Assembly (NCBI RefSeq): GCF_001005295.1
Contig: NZ_LBMK01000008.1
Span: forward strand, 255,011 to 313,631
Origin: Streptomyces yangpuensis
GTDB taxonomy: Bacteria > Actinomycetota > Actinomycetes > Streptomycetales > Streptomycetaceae
Reading direction: 5' to 3'
DNA length: 58,621 nt
Under the pieces are notes generated by a model. That model saw only the letters and a program-made list of their open reading frames with translations, searched no databases and was not told where the DNA came from. Position 1 is the first letter of the stretch. Each line of letters opens with the position of its first letter. Positions 34,518-43,432 of the stretch are shown here, piece after piece. A program made the position numbers and the translations under genes.

Positions 34518-37500
34518 CACTGCCCCGGCTATGGCGAGCGAGCCCGGCAATCCCGGACATGCGGACAGCAGTTCCGGACTCAGCGCAACGGACATGAACC
34601 TCACCAGTGCCAGTGCCAGTGCCAGTGCCCGGGCAGAGGCGGACGGTGGCGGCGAAGCACCGGCACTGGCAGCGGAACCGGCCCCGACCGAAGCCGTACC
34701 GCGGGCCCGCGCGGAGGACGCGTCGTCCACCTTCCGGCTGGTGGTCGCGGGTTCGCTGGAGCCGGAGCACTCCGGTCCCACCATCGCCCTCACCCTTGCC
34801 GAGGACATCGACCGGCTCCTCGCCGCCGACTGGGACACCAGACAACGGATGCTGGCCGAGCAGCCCCGGCTCGTGCACCCCCGCGTCGCCGCCGCCTGCG
34901 CCCCGCGCGAACCGTTCCTCGCCCTGGTCATCGACCGGGCCGCGGAAGCCGGACTGGAGCGGGCCGTGGCCGAACTGCCCGCCGGTGCATCGCTCCAGGC
35001 CTGCCTCGATGCGCCCGAACCCCCGCCCCTGGAACGCGCGGAGGCCGCCACCCGGCTGGCCACCGGGCCGGTGACCGCCCACGGCGCCCGCTGGCTGGCC
35101 AGTCTGACCGTCGAACTTGCGGAACGCCTCACGGCCGAGCCCGACCTGCCCGACGTGCCCGTCGCATCAGGCTCCGGGGCCGGCGCCGGGCCCATGACCT
35201 CCACGGCCGTCGGCGCCCCGCACAACACGGGCGGTGAGGACGACGGCGACTCCACTCCCACCCTTGAGGATCCCGACGAGCCGGTCGGCGTCGCCGGTTC
35301 GCCCGGCCTCCGGCAGGACGTCCTCACCGCCCTGGCCGTCCTGTTCGACGTGGACCGCGGCTGCCTCAAAGAGGCGGGACGGCTGACGGATACCGACTGG
35401 GAAGAGGTCTGGGCCGAGCTGGCGCACCTCCCTGCGGACCCGCTCGAACTCGCCCAGGCGGCCGAGGTGTGGGTCCAGTACCTCGCTCTCTTCGCACCGC
35501 AGGCCCCTGAGGCCGGCTGGGCCGCCGACCTGCGCGACCTGCTGCGCGCCACCGCCCACCGCGGGCCGGAACGGGCCGTCGAGGAGCACCGGCTCGTCCT
35601 CGCGGCACAGGACGCCTGGAGCGACGAGGACCATGGCTCCCCGCAGTGGCTCTCCGGCGCCGCCGACACGGCGAACACCCTGCTCGGCCACTGGTCCCGG
35701 TACGGGGCGGACTGGGTTCTGGGCCACGCCGTCGCCCTCTCCCGCGACGTGGTCGCCGCCGCACCCGCGGACCACCGGGAACGCGCCGATCTCGTCGCCG
35801 ACCTCGGCAGCGCCATCGCCGAACAGGTTCAGGCCGGCCTCGCCCCCGTCGGCGACCTGGAGGAATCCCTGGACCACGCGCTCGAGGCGGTGCGGCTGAC
35901 CCCGCCCGAAGCGCCGGGTTGGGGGACCTTCGCGGCCAACCTCGGCTACCGGATCAGCCTCGCCGTCGATGCCGGCCTGCGACCCGCCTCCGCGCTGCGC
36001 GATGCCGTCCAATGGCAGCGCAAGGCGCTGGCCGCGGCGCCCGCCCCGGACGAACGACGTCCCCTGCGGGCCTCCATGCTGGCCAGCCGGATCTCCGAGG
36101 CCGTCCGTGCGGGTGAGGGCACACCGGCAGACCTGCAGGAAGCCATCGTTCACGCGGAGGAGGCAGTCACCCTCTCGGCCGCCCTCTCCGCCATCCACTC
36201 GGCGAAGGCGACCGTCACAGCCTCCGCCGAATCCGCCGAATCATCCGAGCCCGCCGAATCCGCAGACACCACCGGCACCACCGGCACCGCAGATACCACA
36301 GGCACCGCTGACAGCGTGGACTCGGCCGAGGGCCCCGACCGTAGCGGCACGTCCGGCCGGGCCATGTACGAGATCAACCTGGCTCTGGTGCTCGCCGAAG
36401 CCGTCGAGGTGGGAGCCCGCACCACGGACGACCTGCCGCGCGCCGTCGCCCTCGCCCGCTCCGCGCTCGACCGGCTCCCCCCGTGGCATCCCGACCGCCC
36501 CGGATACCTCGCCAGCGCTGCGACCGTGCTGGGCGAAGCCGTCAACGCAGACGCCGAGGCCGCCGAGAGCCTGGAGGAGGCCCTCGCCTGGCAGCGGGAG
36601 TCCGTCGACGCCACCCCCGAGGATCACCCCCACTACGCGTCCCGGGTGAGCGGCCTGAGCAACCGCATCGCCCACGCCGTGCTCGCGGGTCTACGGCCGG
36701 CCGCCGGATACGCAGAGGCGGTACGACTGGCCAGGATCGCCCTGGAGCACACCCCGCCGGGCCACCCCGACCGCCCCTCTTTCGCATCCAACCTGGGTGC
36801 CGTCGTCGAGGAGGCGGTGCAGTTCGGGGCGCTCCCCGACTCCGCGATGGACGAGGCCCGGGAAGCGGCCCGCGAGGCGTACGACTCGGCCCCCGAAAGC
36901 GCACCGGCCCGCATCGGCCACGCGTCCAACCTGGCCACCCTGCTGGCCGCCGGACGCCGCCCCGAGGACTACGACGAGGCCCTGGCGCTGGCCAGGTACT
37001 GCGTGGCGCACGTACCCGAAGGCCACCCCGCCCGCCCCACGCACCTGTCCAACCTCAGCTCCCTCATCGCCGACCTCGTGCGCGAGGGCGTGGTCGAGCC
37101 GAACGACCTCCCGAAGGCCCTGGCGGAGGCGATCGAGACGGGTGAGCAGGCCCTGGCGGGTACGTCGGAGGCCAATCCGCGCCGCGCCGCCCACGAGTCG
37201 AACCTCGCGACAGCGCTGGGGCTGGCCGTACGGCGCGGCGTCGCCCCGCCCGAGCGGCTCACCGACGTACTGCGGCTGGCGGCGGCAGCCACCGACCGGA
37301 CTCCGGCCTCCCACCCGGACCGGGCCGTGTACCTCACCAACCTCATGCTGGCGCTCGAAGAAGCGGTCAAGGCCGACGTGCTGACGGGCCGGGAGGCAGC
37401 GGACCGTGCCAAGGCAGTGATCACCGACTTCCGGCAACTGGTGCTGTACACCGTCTCCAGCCCGGTGCAGCGCGAAGCGGTCCTGCGGACCTGTGAGGGC

Positions 37501-38952
37501 CTGGTCGCCGTGGCGACCCCGCTGGTCACGGCCGGCGCCGGGGCTGCCGAGGGGATCCGGGTCGCCGAGGGCGTACGGAACCTGGCGGTCGGCGCCGACC
37601 GGATCCCCGACCTCCCGGCCGGTACGGTGCCGCCCGAACTGTCCGCCCGCCACCGGGCGGCGGTCGAGGCGCACCGCAGCGCACAGCAACGGTTCGCCGC
37701 GGGCCTGGACGACTTGGCGGGCACGGCAGGGCCCCAGGAGGAACTGACCGCCGTACTCGCCGAGATCCGCCGGAGCCTCCCGGACGGCGGCCCGCCCCAG
37801 CCCGGTGACCTCCCGACGCTCGCGGAACTCGCCGCCCACCTGCCGAAGGCCTCCACGGCCGTCTACCTGGTGCCCGGCGCGGAGGACACCGACGGACGGG
37901 CACTGCTGCTCGACCGGGCCGGGGCCGTACGGCAGATTCCGCTGCCGGGGCTGTCGGAGGAGCGGGTGGGCGGCTGGGTGAACCGGCTGCTGGAAGGGCC
38001 GCACCACGCGCTCGCCGTCCAGGGACTGCTGTGGGAGGTGGCGATGGAGCCCCTGCTGCGCGCCGTCGGCACGGCACCCGGCGAGGTAGGCGGCGCGGCA
38101 CCCGGCGAGCCCGACGGCACGGCCGACTGGATCCTCGTACCGGTGGGGCACCTGAGCATGCTGCCGGTCCACGCGGCCGGGACCCCCGAGGAGTGGTTCG
38201 ACGACCGCGTGGCCGTACGCGTGGTGCCCTCCCTCACCCAACTCGCCCCACCGGCCGCGCCACCGGCGTCGGGTGCGCCCCTCGTCGCGACGAGCGGCGC
38301 GGCGGACCTGCCCTTCCTCCCGGCCGACCGGGCCGTGGCCGAACACCTCCTGCCGCCGGCCACCGGGCCCGCCGCGGTCGTACGGGCCCGGACCCGCGAC
38401 GACGCCCTGACTGGGCTGGCCGAGGCGCCGTCGGCCGTGCTCGGAGGTCACGCGCGGCACAGCCTCCGCGACGGGGCCGGCCTGGACCTCGACGACGGCC
38501 CGGTCACCGCGGAGCACCTGTGGCGCCTGCCCGTGCGCGACCGGGACGTCGCCTTCGTCACCGGCTGTTCGTCGGCGCAGGTCGCCGGGACGCTCGTGGA
38601 CGAGGTCGTCGGGCTGCCCAGCGCACTCCTGCGAGCGGGCTTCCGTGGGGTCTTCGCGACGCTGTGGCCGGTGTCCGACGCCACCGCGTTCGTCACCCTG
38701 GCGCACCTGCTCCAACTGCGCCGGGACCGGCCCGACCTGGCTCCGCACCTGGTGCTGCACGAGGTCCGGCGCACCCTGAGGACCCTCACCACCCGCGAAC
38801 TGCGAGCATGGTTCACGGAGTTGGGATCGCAGCTGCCGGTACCGCCGGACACGACCGCACGTCTCGAGGCCTTTCTCGCCCCCTACGGCAGAGGCGCCAC
38901 CCCGCTGGCGGACCCCAAGGACTGGGCGGCGTTCGCCTACGTGGGCCGCTGA
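34507..38952 (+). CDS. TPR-CHAT caspase-like protease
   Basis: A 1481-residue protein. After a low-complexity N-terminus (SASASASAR, encoded by a 6-bp repeat near 34605) and an alpha-helical region, residues about 400-1050 contain TPR-like units recurring as HPDRPGYLASAATVLGEAV, HPDRPSFASNLGAVVEEAV, HPARPTHLSNLSSLIADLV and HPDRAVYLTNLMLALEEAV. A Ser/Thr/Glu-rich insert lies near 575-610. The C-terminal 350 residues are a CHAT domain with a His-Cys dyad: His1315 in LGGHARH and Cys1354 in FVTGCSSA. Such proteases, related to caspases and separase, are activated through their repeats. ATG 34507 overlaps the upstream gene by 11 bases. Target unknown. Confidence 0.9.
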   Translation: MSPDTAPAMASEPGNPGHADSSSGLSATDMNLTSASASASARAEADGGGEAPALAAEPAPTEAVPRARAEDASSTFRLVVAGSLEPEHSGPTIALTLAEDIDRLLAADWDTRQRMLAEQPRLVHPRVAAACAPREPFLALVIDRAAEAGLERAVAELPAGASLQACLDAPEPPPLERAEAATRLATGPVTAHGARWLASLTVELAERLTAEPDLPDVPVASGSGAGAGPMTSTAVGAPHNTGGEDDGDSTPTLEDPDEPVGVAGSPGLRQDVLTALAVLFDVDRGCLKEAGRLTDTDWEEVWAELAHLPADPLELAQAAEVWVQYLALFAPQAPEAGWAADLRDLLRATAHRGPERAVEEHRLVLAAQDAWSDEDHGSPQWLSGAADTANTLLGHWSRYGADWVLGHAVALSRDVVAAAPADHRERADLVADLGSAIAEQVQAGLAPVGDLEESLDHALEAVRLTPPEAPGWGTFAANLGYRISLAVDAGLRPASALRDAVQWQRKALAAAPAPDERRPLRASMLASRISEAVRAGEGTPADLQEAIVHAEEAVTLSAALSAIHSAKATVTASAESAESSEPAESADTTGTTGTADTTGTADSVDSAEGPDRSGTSGRAMYEINLALVLAEAVEVGARTTDDLPRAVALARSALDRLPPWHPDRPGYLASAATVLGEAVNADAEAAESLEEALAWQRESVDATPEDHPHYASRVSGLSNRIAHAVLAGLRPAAGYAEAVRLARIALEHTPPGHPDRPSFASNLGAVVEEAVQFGALPDSAMDEAREAAREAYDSAPESAPARIGHASNLATLLAAGRRPEDYDEALALARYCVAHVPEGHPARPTHLSNLSSLIADLVREGVVEPNDLPKALAEAIETGEQALAGTSEANPRRAAHESNLATALGLAVRRGVAPPERLTDVLRLAAAATDRTPASHPDRAVYLTNLMLALEEAVKADVLTGREAADRAKAVITDFRQLVLYTVSSPVQREAVLRTCEGLVAVATPLVTAGAGAAEGIRVAEGVRNLAVGADRIPDLPAGTVPPELSARHRAAVEAHRSAQQRFAAGLDDLAGTAGPQEELTAVLAEIRRSLPDGGPPQPGDLPTLAELAAHLPKASTAVYLVPGAEDTDGRALLLDRAGAVRQIPLPGLSEERVGGWVNRLLEGPHHALAVQGLLWEVAMEPLLRAVGTAPGEVGGAAPGEPDGTADWILVPVGHLSMLPVHAAGTPEEWFDDRVAVRVVPSLTQLAPPAAPPASGAPLVATSGAADLPFLPADRAVAEHLLPPATGPAAVVRARTRDDALTGLAEAPSAVLGGHARHSLRDGAGLDLDDGPVTAEHLWRLPVRDRDVAFVTGCSSAQVAGTLVDEVVGLPSALLRAGFRGVFATLWPVSDATAFVTLAHLLQLRRDRPDLAPHLVLHEVRRTLRTLTTRELRAWFTELGSQLPVPPDTTARLEAFLAPYGRGATPLADPKDWAAFAYVGR

Positions 38953-38975
38953 CGGCGCGACCGTGGAGCCTGCCG

Positions 38976-38996
38976 GCGCGGGGCGGGGCTCCGCGC
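38976..38996. terminator. Hairpin between convergent genes
   Basis: GCGCGGGG / CTCCGCGC, 8 bp with one G-T, loop of 5, in the gap between the CHAT and WYL genes. Confidence 0.45.
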
Positions 38997-39055
38997 AGCC
39001 CACCACCAGACCTCTCGACGGCGTCGACCTGATGGCACAGTCCCCCTGTGCCATC

Positions 39056-40066
39056 TCATGACAGCGGTTCCTCGCGGTCATGCTCGGCGGCGTAGGACGT
39101 GAGGCGATCGGCGAGCGCGATGACGAGGTCGCGGAGTTCACCGGGGCGCTCGATGACGAACGGCCGGTCGAGTGAGGCGAGTACCGGGGGCAACCAGTCG
39201 AGCCGCTCCGCCCGCAGCTCTACGCGCAGCCAGCGCTCGGTCGCGCGGTCCACGCCGGCCGCGGACTCGTCCTCCTCCAGGCTCGCGACGCCGGCCGGAA
39301 GGTGGGCGCGGATCTGCTCGACCGTCCCGTGGATCCGCAAGGTCACCTCATGCCGGTATTCGGCGGTGGCGAACCCTGACAACACGCGCTGTGCCGGACC
39401 GGGACCCACCGGCGCTTCGAATGAGCCGGGCAGGGTCCGCGCATCTGCGATGCGGTCGAGCCGGAAGGTCCGGTCCTCGCCGATCTGGGCGGCCTTGCCA
39501 GTGACGTACCACCGGCCCGCATGGGTGACGATCCCGTACGCGTGCAGCGTGCGTTCGCTGCGCCGTCCGTCACGGTCGGTGTAGCGGATCGATACCGGTC
39601 GGTGGTGGCGCACCGCATCGGCGATCGTGAGCAGGACCCCAGCGTCCGGGGTGTCGAACTCGCCGGGCCGGTCCGTGAAGGCGAGCGTTTCCAGGAGGGT
39701 GTCGAGCCGACGGGCGATGCGCTTGGGCAGCACCCGCCGGATCTTCGCCGACGCCGTCTCGCTTGCCGTGCGCTCCGTCGTCGTCAGCCCTGCTCGGCGG
39801 CCCGCGACCAGGCCGAGAAGCACGGCCAGCGCCTCGTCGTCGCTGAGCATGAGGGGAGGCAAGCGGTACCCGGGAGCCAGCCGGTATCCGCCGTAGCGGC
39901 CGCGCACCGATTCCACGGGCACGTCGAGGTCGATCAGCTGGTTCACATACCGGCGCACGGTGCGTCCTTCGACGCCGAGCCGGTCGGCGAGTTCGGCCAC
40001 CGTCCGGGTGCCGCCCGACTGCAGCAGCTCCAGGAGTGTCAGCACGCGGCTGGTCGGTCGAGGCAT
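39056..40066 (-). CDS. WYL-domain transcriptional regulator (YafY type)
   Basis: A 336-residue regulator. An HTH_11-like domain occupies the first 60 residues (RVLTLLELLQSGGTRTVAELADRLGVEGRTVRRYVNQL); the WYL domain spans about 145-225 (VSIRYTDRDGRRSERTLHAYGIVTHAGRWYVTGK), followed by a WCX domain. WYL proteins sense ligands or nucleic acids and often control a neighbouring gene. It is divergent from a VOC-family gene, with a 93-base gap, and probably regulates it. ATG at 40066. Confidence 0.9.
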   Translation of the reverse strand: MPRPTSRVLTLLELLQSGGTRTVAELADRLGVEGRTVRRYVNQLIDLDVPVESVRGRYGGYRLAPGYRLPPLMLSDDEALAVLLGLVAGRRAGLTTTERTASETASAKIRRVLPKRIARRLDTLLETLAFTDRPGEFDTPDAGVLLTIADAVRHHRPVSIRYTDRDGRRSERTLHAYGIVTHAGRWYVTGKAAQIGEDRTFRLDRIADARTLPGSFEAPVGPGPAQRVLSGFATAEYRHEVTLRIHGTVEQIRAHLPAGVASLEEDESAAGVDRATERWLRVELRAERLDWLPPVLASLDRPFVIERPGELRDLVIALADRLTSYAAEHDREEPLS

Positions 40067-40096
40067 GTTGGCAGCCTAGCGCGAATACAGGACCGA

Positions 40097-40117
40097 TTCT
40101 GTCCCCTATTTCTCCTA
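40097..40117. promoter_or_regulatory. Candidate operator between WYL and VOC genes
   Basis: The sequence AATACAGGACCGATTCTGTCC contains the imperfect dyad ACAGGA-n4-TTCTGT and GGAC-n7-GTCC, midway between the divergent starts. The position fits autoregulation by the WYL protein. Confidence 0.4.
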
Positions 40118-40159
40118 GCCTGCGACGAGCAAGCCTCCAGCACAGCCAAGGAGATTCCC

Positions 40160-40558
40160 ATGGACTTCGTCTCGATCCGCATCATCACCAGCGACGTCGC
40201 ACGCCTCGTCGACTTCTACGAGCGAGCCACAGGGGCGCGGGCGACGTGGGCCACCGAGGACTTCGCCGAACTCCGGACCGCGGGTGCCACCCTGGCGATC
40301 GCCGGCACCCGCACCGTCCCGCTGTTCGCCCCGGGCTCTGCCCGGCCGGCGGACAACCACAGCGTGATCACCGAGTTCCTCGTCGACGACGTGGACCGCG
40401 TTCACCAGAATCTGGCCGGCTTCGTCGCCGACTTCGTCACCGAGCCCACCACGATGCCCTGGGGCAACCGGTCGTTGCTGTTCCGCGACCCCGACGGCAA
40501 CCTCGTCAACTTCTTCACCCCCGTCACCCCGACGGCCATCGCAAAGTTCGCACGCTGA
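40160..40558 (+). CDS. VOC-family (glyoxalase/bleomycin-resistance fold) protein
   Basis: A 132-residue vicinal-oxygen-chelate protein. It starts with MDFVSIRIITSDVARLVDFYERATG and ends with SLLFRDPDGNLVNFFTPV, the classic second-half VOC motif. Members bind or detoxify small electrophiles and antibiotics. ATG 40160 follows AAGGAGATTCCC. Divergent from, and probably controlled by, the WYL regulator. A clear terminator follows. Confidence 0.88.
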   Translation: MDFVSIRIITSDVARLVDFYERATGARATWATEDFAELRTAGATLAIAGTRTVPLFAPGSARPADNHSVITEFLVDDVDRVHQNLAGFVADFVTEPTTMPWGNRSLLFRDPDGNLVNFFTPVTPTAIAKFAR

Positions 40559-40579
40559 CGCCACGCACAGCCGCTCACG

Positions 40580-40607
40580 CGGGAGCCCTGAGATCCCAGG
40601 GCTCCCG
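40580..40607 (+). terminator. Terminator of the VOC gene
   Basis: Perfect 10-bp arms CGGGAGCCCT / AGGGCTCCCG with an 8-base loop, 22 bases after the stop. Confidence 0.75.
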
Positions 40608-40904
40608 GTGAACGCGGTCGACCCCCGAGAATTGAGCTCGGAGCGGGAGGTGCTGGGTCCGTGCGGGGCGGTGTGATCACGCCCGAGGGCCCGAACCCGG
40701 GAGCCGACGGGTTGCGCGAGGCCATCCGGGGCGTCCTCGCGGAGTCGACCAGCAGACTGCCCTCGGGGTCGATGCGCGGTGGTCGCTCTTCCGCCTCCAG
40801 GGGCGGGCCTCCGGTGGAGCGGGAGAAGCCCCAGTAGGAGGCGATGCTGACGCTCAGTGTGGCTTCGAGGAGCTTCGGACGTATCCCTTCCAAAGCCCGG
40901 CGAG
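40608..40904. other. Intergenic region, no supported gene
   Basis: About 300 bases. One minus-strand frame stays open (with peptide SIASYWGFSRSTGG) but lacks a start and motif. Nothing else is recognised. Confidence 0.5.
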
Positions 40905-41321
40905 CTATTCCGAGGTCTCGCCGGTCGTGCGGTGAAGAACGTGCTTGTCGAGGACGATGGTGTTGCTGCTCCGGACGGCGCCGTGGAGGTCGGCGAGATT
41001 GCCGTCGAGGTGGATGGTCTTTCCCTCGGTGCGGTATGTGCCCGTGTTCACGCCGATCCTGAACGCGGGACAATCGTCCAGGTTGCAGATCACGTTGTTG
41101 ATCTGCTCGAAACGGCCGTCCGCGGTGAAGGTCAGCTTCTGGATATAGAAGGTGATTCCCGGGCGGCTCTTGTCGACGGGCTCGGTCCATTGCCCTGTCA
41201 GCCGGGCATGGTCTGCCGCCGGTGCGTCGGCCCCCGCCTCCTGGGCGGCAGCAGAGCCACTGGTGGCCGTCATGGCGGCCAGGAGAACGGCGCCCAAGGC
41301 TAACTGGATGGTCGTCTTCAT
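40905..41321 (-). CDS. Small secreted protein of unknown function
   Basis: A 138-residue protein with a Sec signal peptide (MKTTIQLALGAVLLAAMTATSGSAAAQ; cleavage likely after the Ala run). The mature part is strand-rich (LTGQWTEPVDKSRPG, FYIQKLTFTADGRFEQINNVICNLDDCPAF) with two cysteines that may form a disulfide, then TGTYRTEGKTIHLDGNLADLHG. It resembles small lipocalin-like secreted proteins in strand pattern, but I cannot assign it. ATG 41321 is preferred; an ATG at 41333 has its AAGGA site too close. Confidence 0.7.
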   Translation of the reverse strand: MKTTIQLALGAVLLAAMTATSGSAAAQEAGADAPAADHARLTGQWTEPVDKSRPGITFYIQKLTFTADGRFEQINNVICNLDDCPAFRIGVNTGTYRTEGKTIHLDGNLADLHGAVRSSNTIVLDKHVLHRTTGETSE

Positions 41322-41341
41322 CTGTGCGTTCATTCCTTGTT

Positions 41342-41725
41342 CGTCAAGTCCGTGGTCCGGAGGGGATGCAGCACGGGCGGCTCGCGTGACTGGGGCCAAC
41401 ACCCCGCTTCGATGCATGCCGCTGGACGGATCCGTACTGAGTGTCTCGGCGTTGGCCGGCACGACCGTATCTGTTCAGGTGCCGGCCCCGTTCTGCCTCG
41501 ACAGCGACTACGTCTCGTTCTGGGTCCTCTCCGGACGCAGTGAAGACTCCACGCCGGCCGCAGGTGCAAGAGTGACCGGACCCCGTGCATCATCCGACGT
41601 GGGGAACACCCGCGGTCACTGAATGGCTGAGAGTCACAAGCTGTACGGGGCACACCCCGCCTCGGCGGGGCTTGCCCGAGGTAACTGGCACACCTCCCCG
41701 AAGGACTCCGTCCCCTCCAGGTGGG
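41342..41725. other. Intergenic region, no supported gene
   Basis: About 380 bases between two minus-strand secreted-protein genes. Frames are open on both strands but without starts, ribosome binding sites or recognisable peptides. It should contain the promoter of the secreted protein at 40905-41321. Confidence 0.5.
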
Positions 41726-41750
41726 CGCGCCCGGCCATCGGCCGGGCGCG
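41726..41750 (-). terminator. Terminator of the Gly-Asn repeat gene
   Basis: Perfect 11-bp arms CGCGCCCGGCC / GGCCGGGCGCG with a 3-base loop, 46 bases beyond the stop of the minus-strand gene. Confidence 0.8.
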
Positions 41751-41795
41751 TCGTGTCACGCGGTCGTTGTGCGATGTTCGTGGGCGGTGGCCCTC

Positions 41796-42092
41796 TCAGT
41801 TGCCGATGCCGGCGGTGCCGATGCCCGAGTTGCCGATGCCGTGGCTGCCGATTCCCGTGTTGGCGATGCCCGCGTTGCCCAGTCCCCAGTTGGCGATGCC
41901 GGCGTTGCCCACGCCATGGTTGAAGGCGCCGGCGTTTCCGATGCCGTCGTTGAAGGCACCGGCGTTTCCGACGCCATGGTTGCCGATGCCTGCGCTGCCC
42001 ACGCCGTCGGCGCTTGCCACGCCGCTGCCGACGGCGGCCAGCATGGCCGCGCTGCCCAGCACGGTCGCCACACGAAGAAGAGTCGTGCGCAT
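41796..42092 (-). CDS. Secreted Gly-Asn decapeptide-repeat protein
   Basis: A 98-residue protein. After a signal peptide (MRTTLLRVATVLGSAAMLAAV..., cleavage after ASA) the entire mature chain of about 70 residues is a repeat of roughly ten residues of the form IGNAGAFNHG: VGNAGAFNDG, IGNAGAFNHG, VGNAGIANWG, LGNAGIANTG, IGSHGIGNSG, IGTAGIGN. This resembles the pentapeptide_2/MPTR repeats of mycobacterial PPE proteins and predicts a beta-solenoid or amyloid-like fold. ATG 42092 is chosen because AGGAGGT is 8 bases upstream; GTG 42098 is too close to it. Function unknown; cell-surface or extracellular. Confidence 0.8.
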   Translation of the reverse strand: MRTTLLRVATVLGSAAMLAAVGSGVASADGVGSAGIGNHGVGNAGAFNDGIGNAGAFNHGVGNAGIANWGLGNAGIANTGIGSHGIGNSGIGTAGIGN

Positions 42093-42109
42093 TGCCACAT
42101 ACCTCCTAC

Positions 42110-42640
42110 TTGACGGATCGTTCCGCTTATATCCCTAACATGCTGTCAGGTCGGATGCGTGGAGAAATGCTCGAATCTGACGTGCCGCCGGGAAGCTTCG
42201 CCCGACGGTGTCTCCCGGGCGCAGCCCGATGGCCCAAAGGAAAGGCTCTGCTCCTCGGCGAGGCGCTCCGCGCGGTTCAGGCCCGCCGGCGCCGCGAGGC
42301 CCAAGGCCGACGGGCACAGCGGCTGCCCAGGTTGGCGGACGCCGCTGGTCTGCGAGCCGACGTCGGGTCGGTCGAGGAACGCCGTACACGGGCAGCGCCC
42401 GGCCGGACGCGACAGCGGGAGCCACCGCACGGGGGACAGCTCTGCGGGTGGCTCAGTGGCGGACCCCGCTCATGTTCGGGAGAACCGGACATCGCCGTTC
42501 CGGGGCGCAGAGGATGCCACCGGTCGTCGCGGAGGGCACACGGAGGCCGGCACTGCATGAGCCGGGACGGTCATCCGTCGGCTCGCAAGGGGGATGTGCG
42601 ATGGCGCCGCCACGCTTCCGGCTTGCGGCTCGGGCACCCT
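42110..42640. other. Intergenic region, no supported gene
   Basis: About 530 bases between the Gly-Asn repeat gene and the GYD gene. The first part is AT-richer and probably carries the promoter of the minus-strand gene. No frame shows a start with a ribosome binding site or a known motif. Confidence 0.5.
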
Positions 42641-42662
42641 GCGGGGGATGAAAGGGGAAGCT

Positions 42663-42989
42663 ATGCCGCTCTATCTTTCGAGGTTCAGCTACACGCCGGA
42701 AACCTGGGCGAGGCTGACCAGCCACCCCGAGGACCGTTCCGAGGCCGCCCGGGAGTACATCGAGTCCGTCGGTGGGCGGCTCCACGGCTTCTGGTACGCC
42801 TTCGGCACACACGACGGCTACAACCTGTGGGAGGCGCCGGACAACGTGTCGATGGCTGCAGTGGCGCTGGCGATCAGCCGCGGTGGCGCGCTTCGCTCGT
42901 TCGAGACCACCGTCCTGCTCACTGTCGAGGAAACCCTGACGGCCCTCAACAAGGTGGACCAGGTCGGATACCGGCCTCCCGGCGCCTAA
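42663..42989 (+). CDS. GYD-domain protein
   Basis: A 108-residue ferredoxin-like-fold protein of the GYD family: MPLYLSRFSYTPETWARLTSHPEDRSEAAREYIESVGGRLHGFWYAFGTHDGYNLWEAPDN, where HDGYNLWEAPD is the family signature (GYD). Biochemical role of the family is not established. ATG 42663 is preferred over ATG 42648 because AAAGGGGAAG sits 2-4 bases upstream of the region before it at correct spacing. Confidence 0.85.
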   Translation: MPLYLSRFSYTPETWARLTSHPEDRSEAAREYIESVGGRLHGFWYAFGTHDGYNLWEAPDNVSMAAVALAISRGGALRSFETTVLLTVEETLTALNKVDQVGYRPPGA

Positions 42990-43432
42990 GTGGTCGGCTC
43001 CGTAAGGCCTTCGGGGGTTGATCACGCTGCGAGCGAGGCGGAGGATTCTTCGTGCCGGCCCGCGGTGGCTGGTCGAGCCTGGCCGGCAGGCCGTCCAGGT
43101 CGGAGGTGGTGGACCTCCACTGGAACGGCCGGCCTTGGCGTTGCAGCGGTATCCGAATTCTCGGAGCCGCTCCCTGAGCTGCCCCGCCGGGGCGGCGTCG
43201 CGGGCCGGTTCCGGGCACGACCAGCGATGTAGCGGCACTCCGCTCTCGGCGGGCAGCAGGTAGGCCGGCGCCTTTGACCTCGACGGCCTGCAGCGGTGTG
43301 AACGAGGCCGGGCCGCCGCAGCGTTGACGGTCTTCGAGCCCAGCGCGGGCAAGCCTTGTTCGGCGAACCGGCAGCGTCGGCGGCGCACGGGGTCCAGGTG
43401 CAGCCCCGTCCGACGACCGATCACTGACCCGA
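42990..43432 (-). other. Possible degraded coding region
   Basis: About 440 bases with no intact gene. The minus strand carries protein-like fragments in two frames, one reading APAYLLPAESGVPLHRWSCPEPARD then LRERLREFGYRC, the other SFTPLQAVEVKG, as expected for a frameshifted remnant. The parent family is not recognised. Confidence 0.3.

Noticed and set aside
33582..35816. 744-residue minus-strand frame across the region before and inside the CHAT gene
   Set aside because: Ser/Arg/Ala-rich shadow of the CHAT coding strand; no start with a ribosome binding site and no domain.
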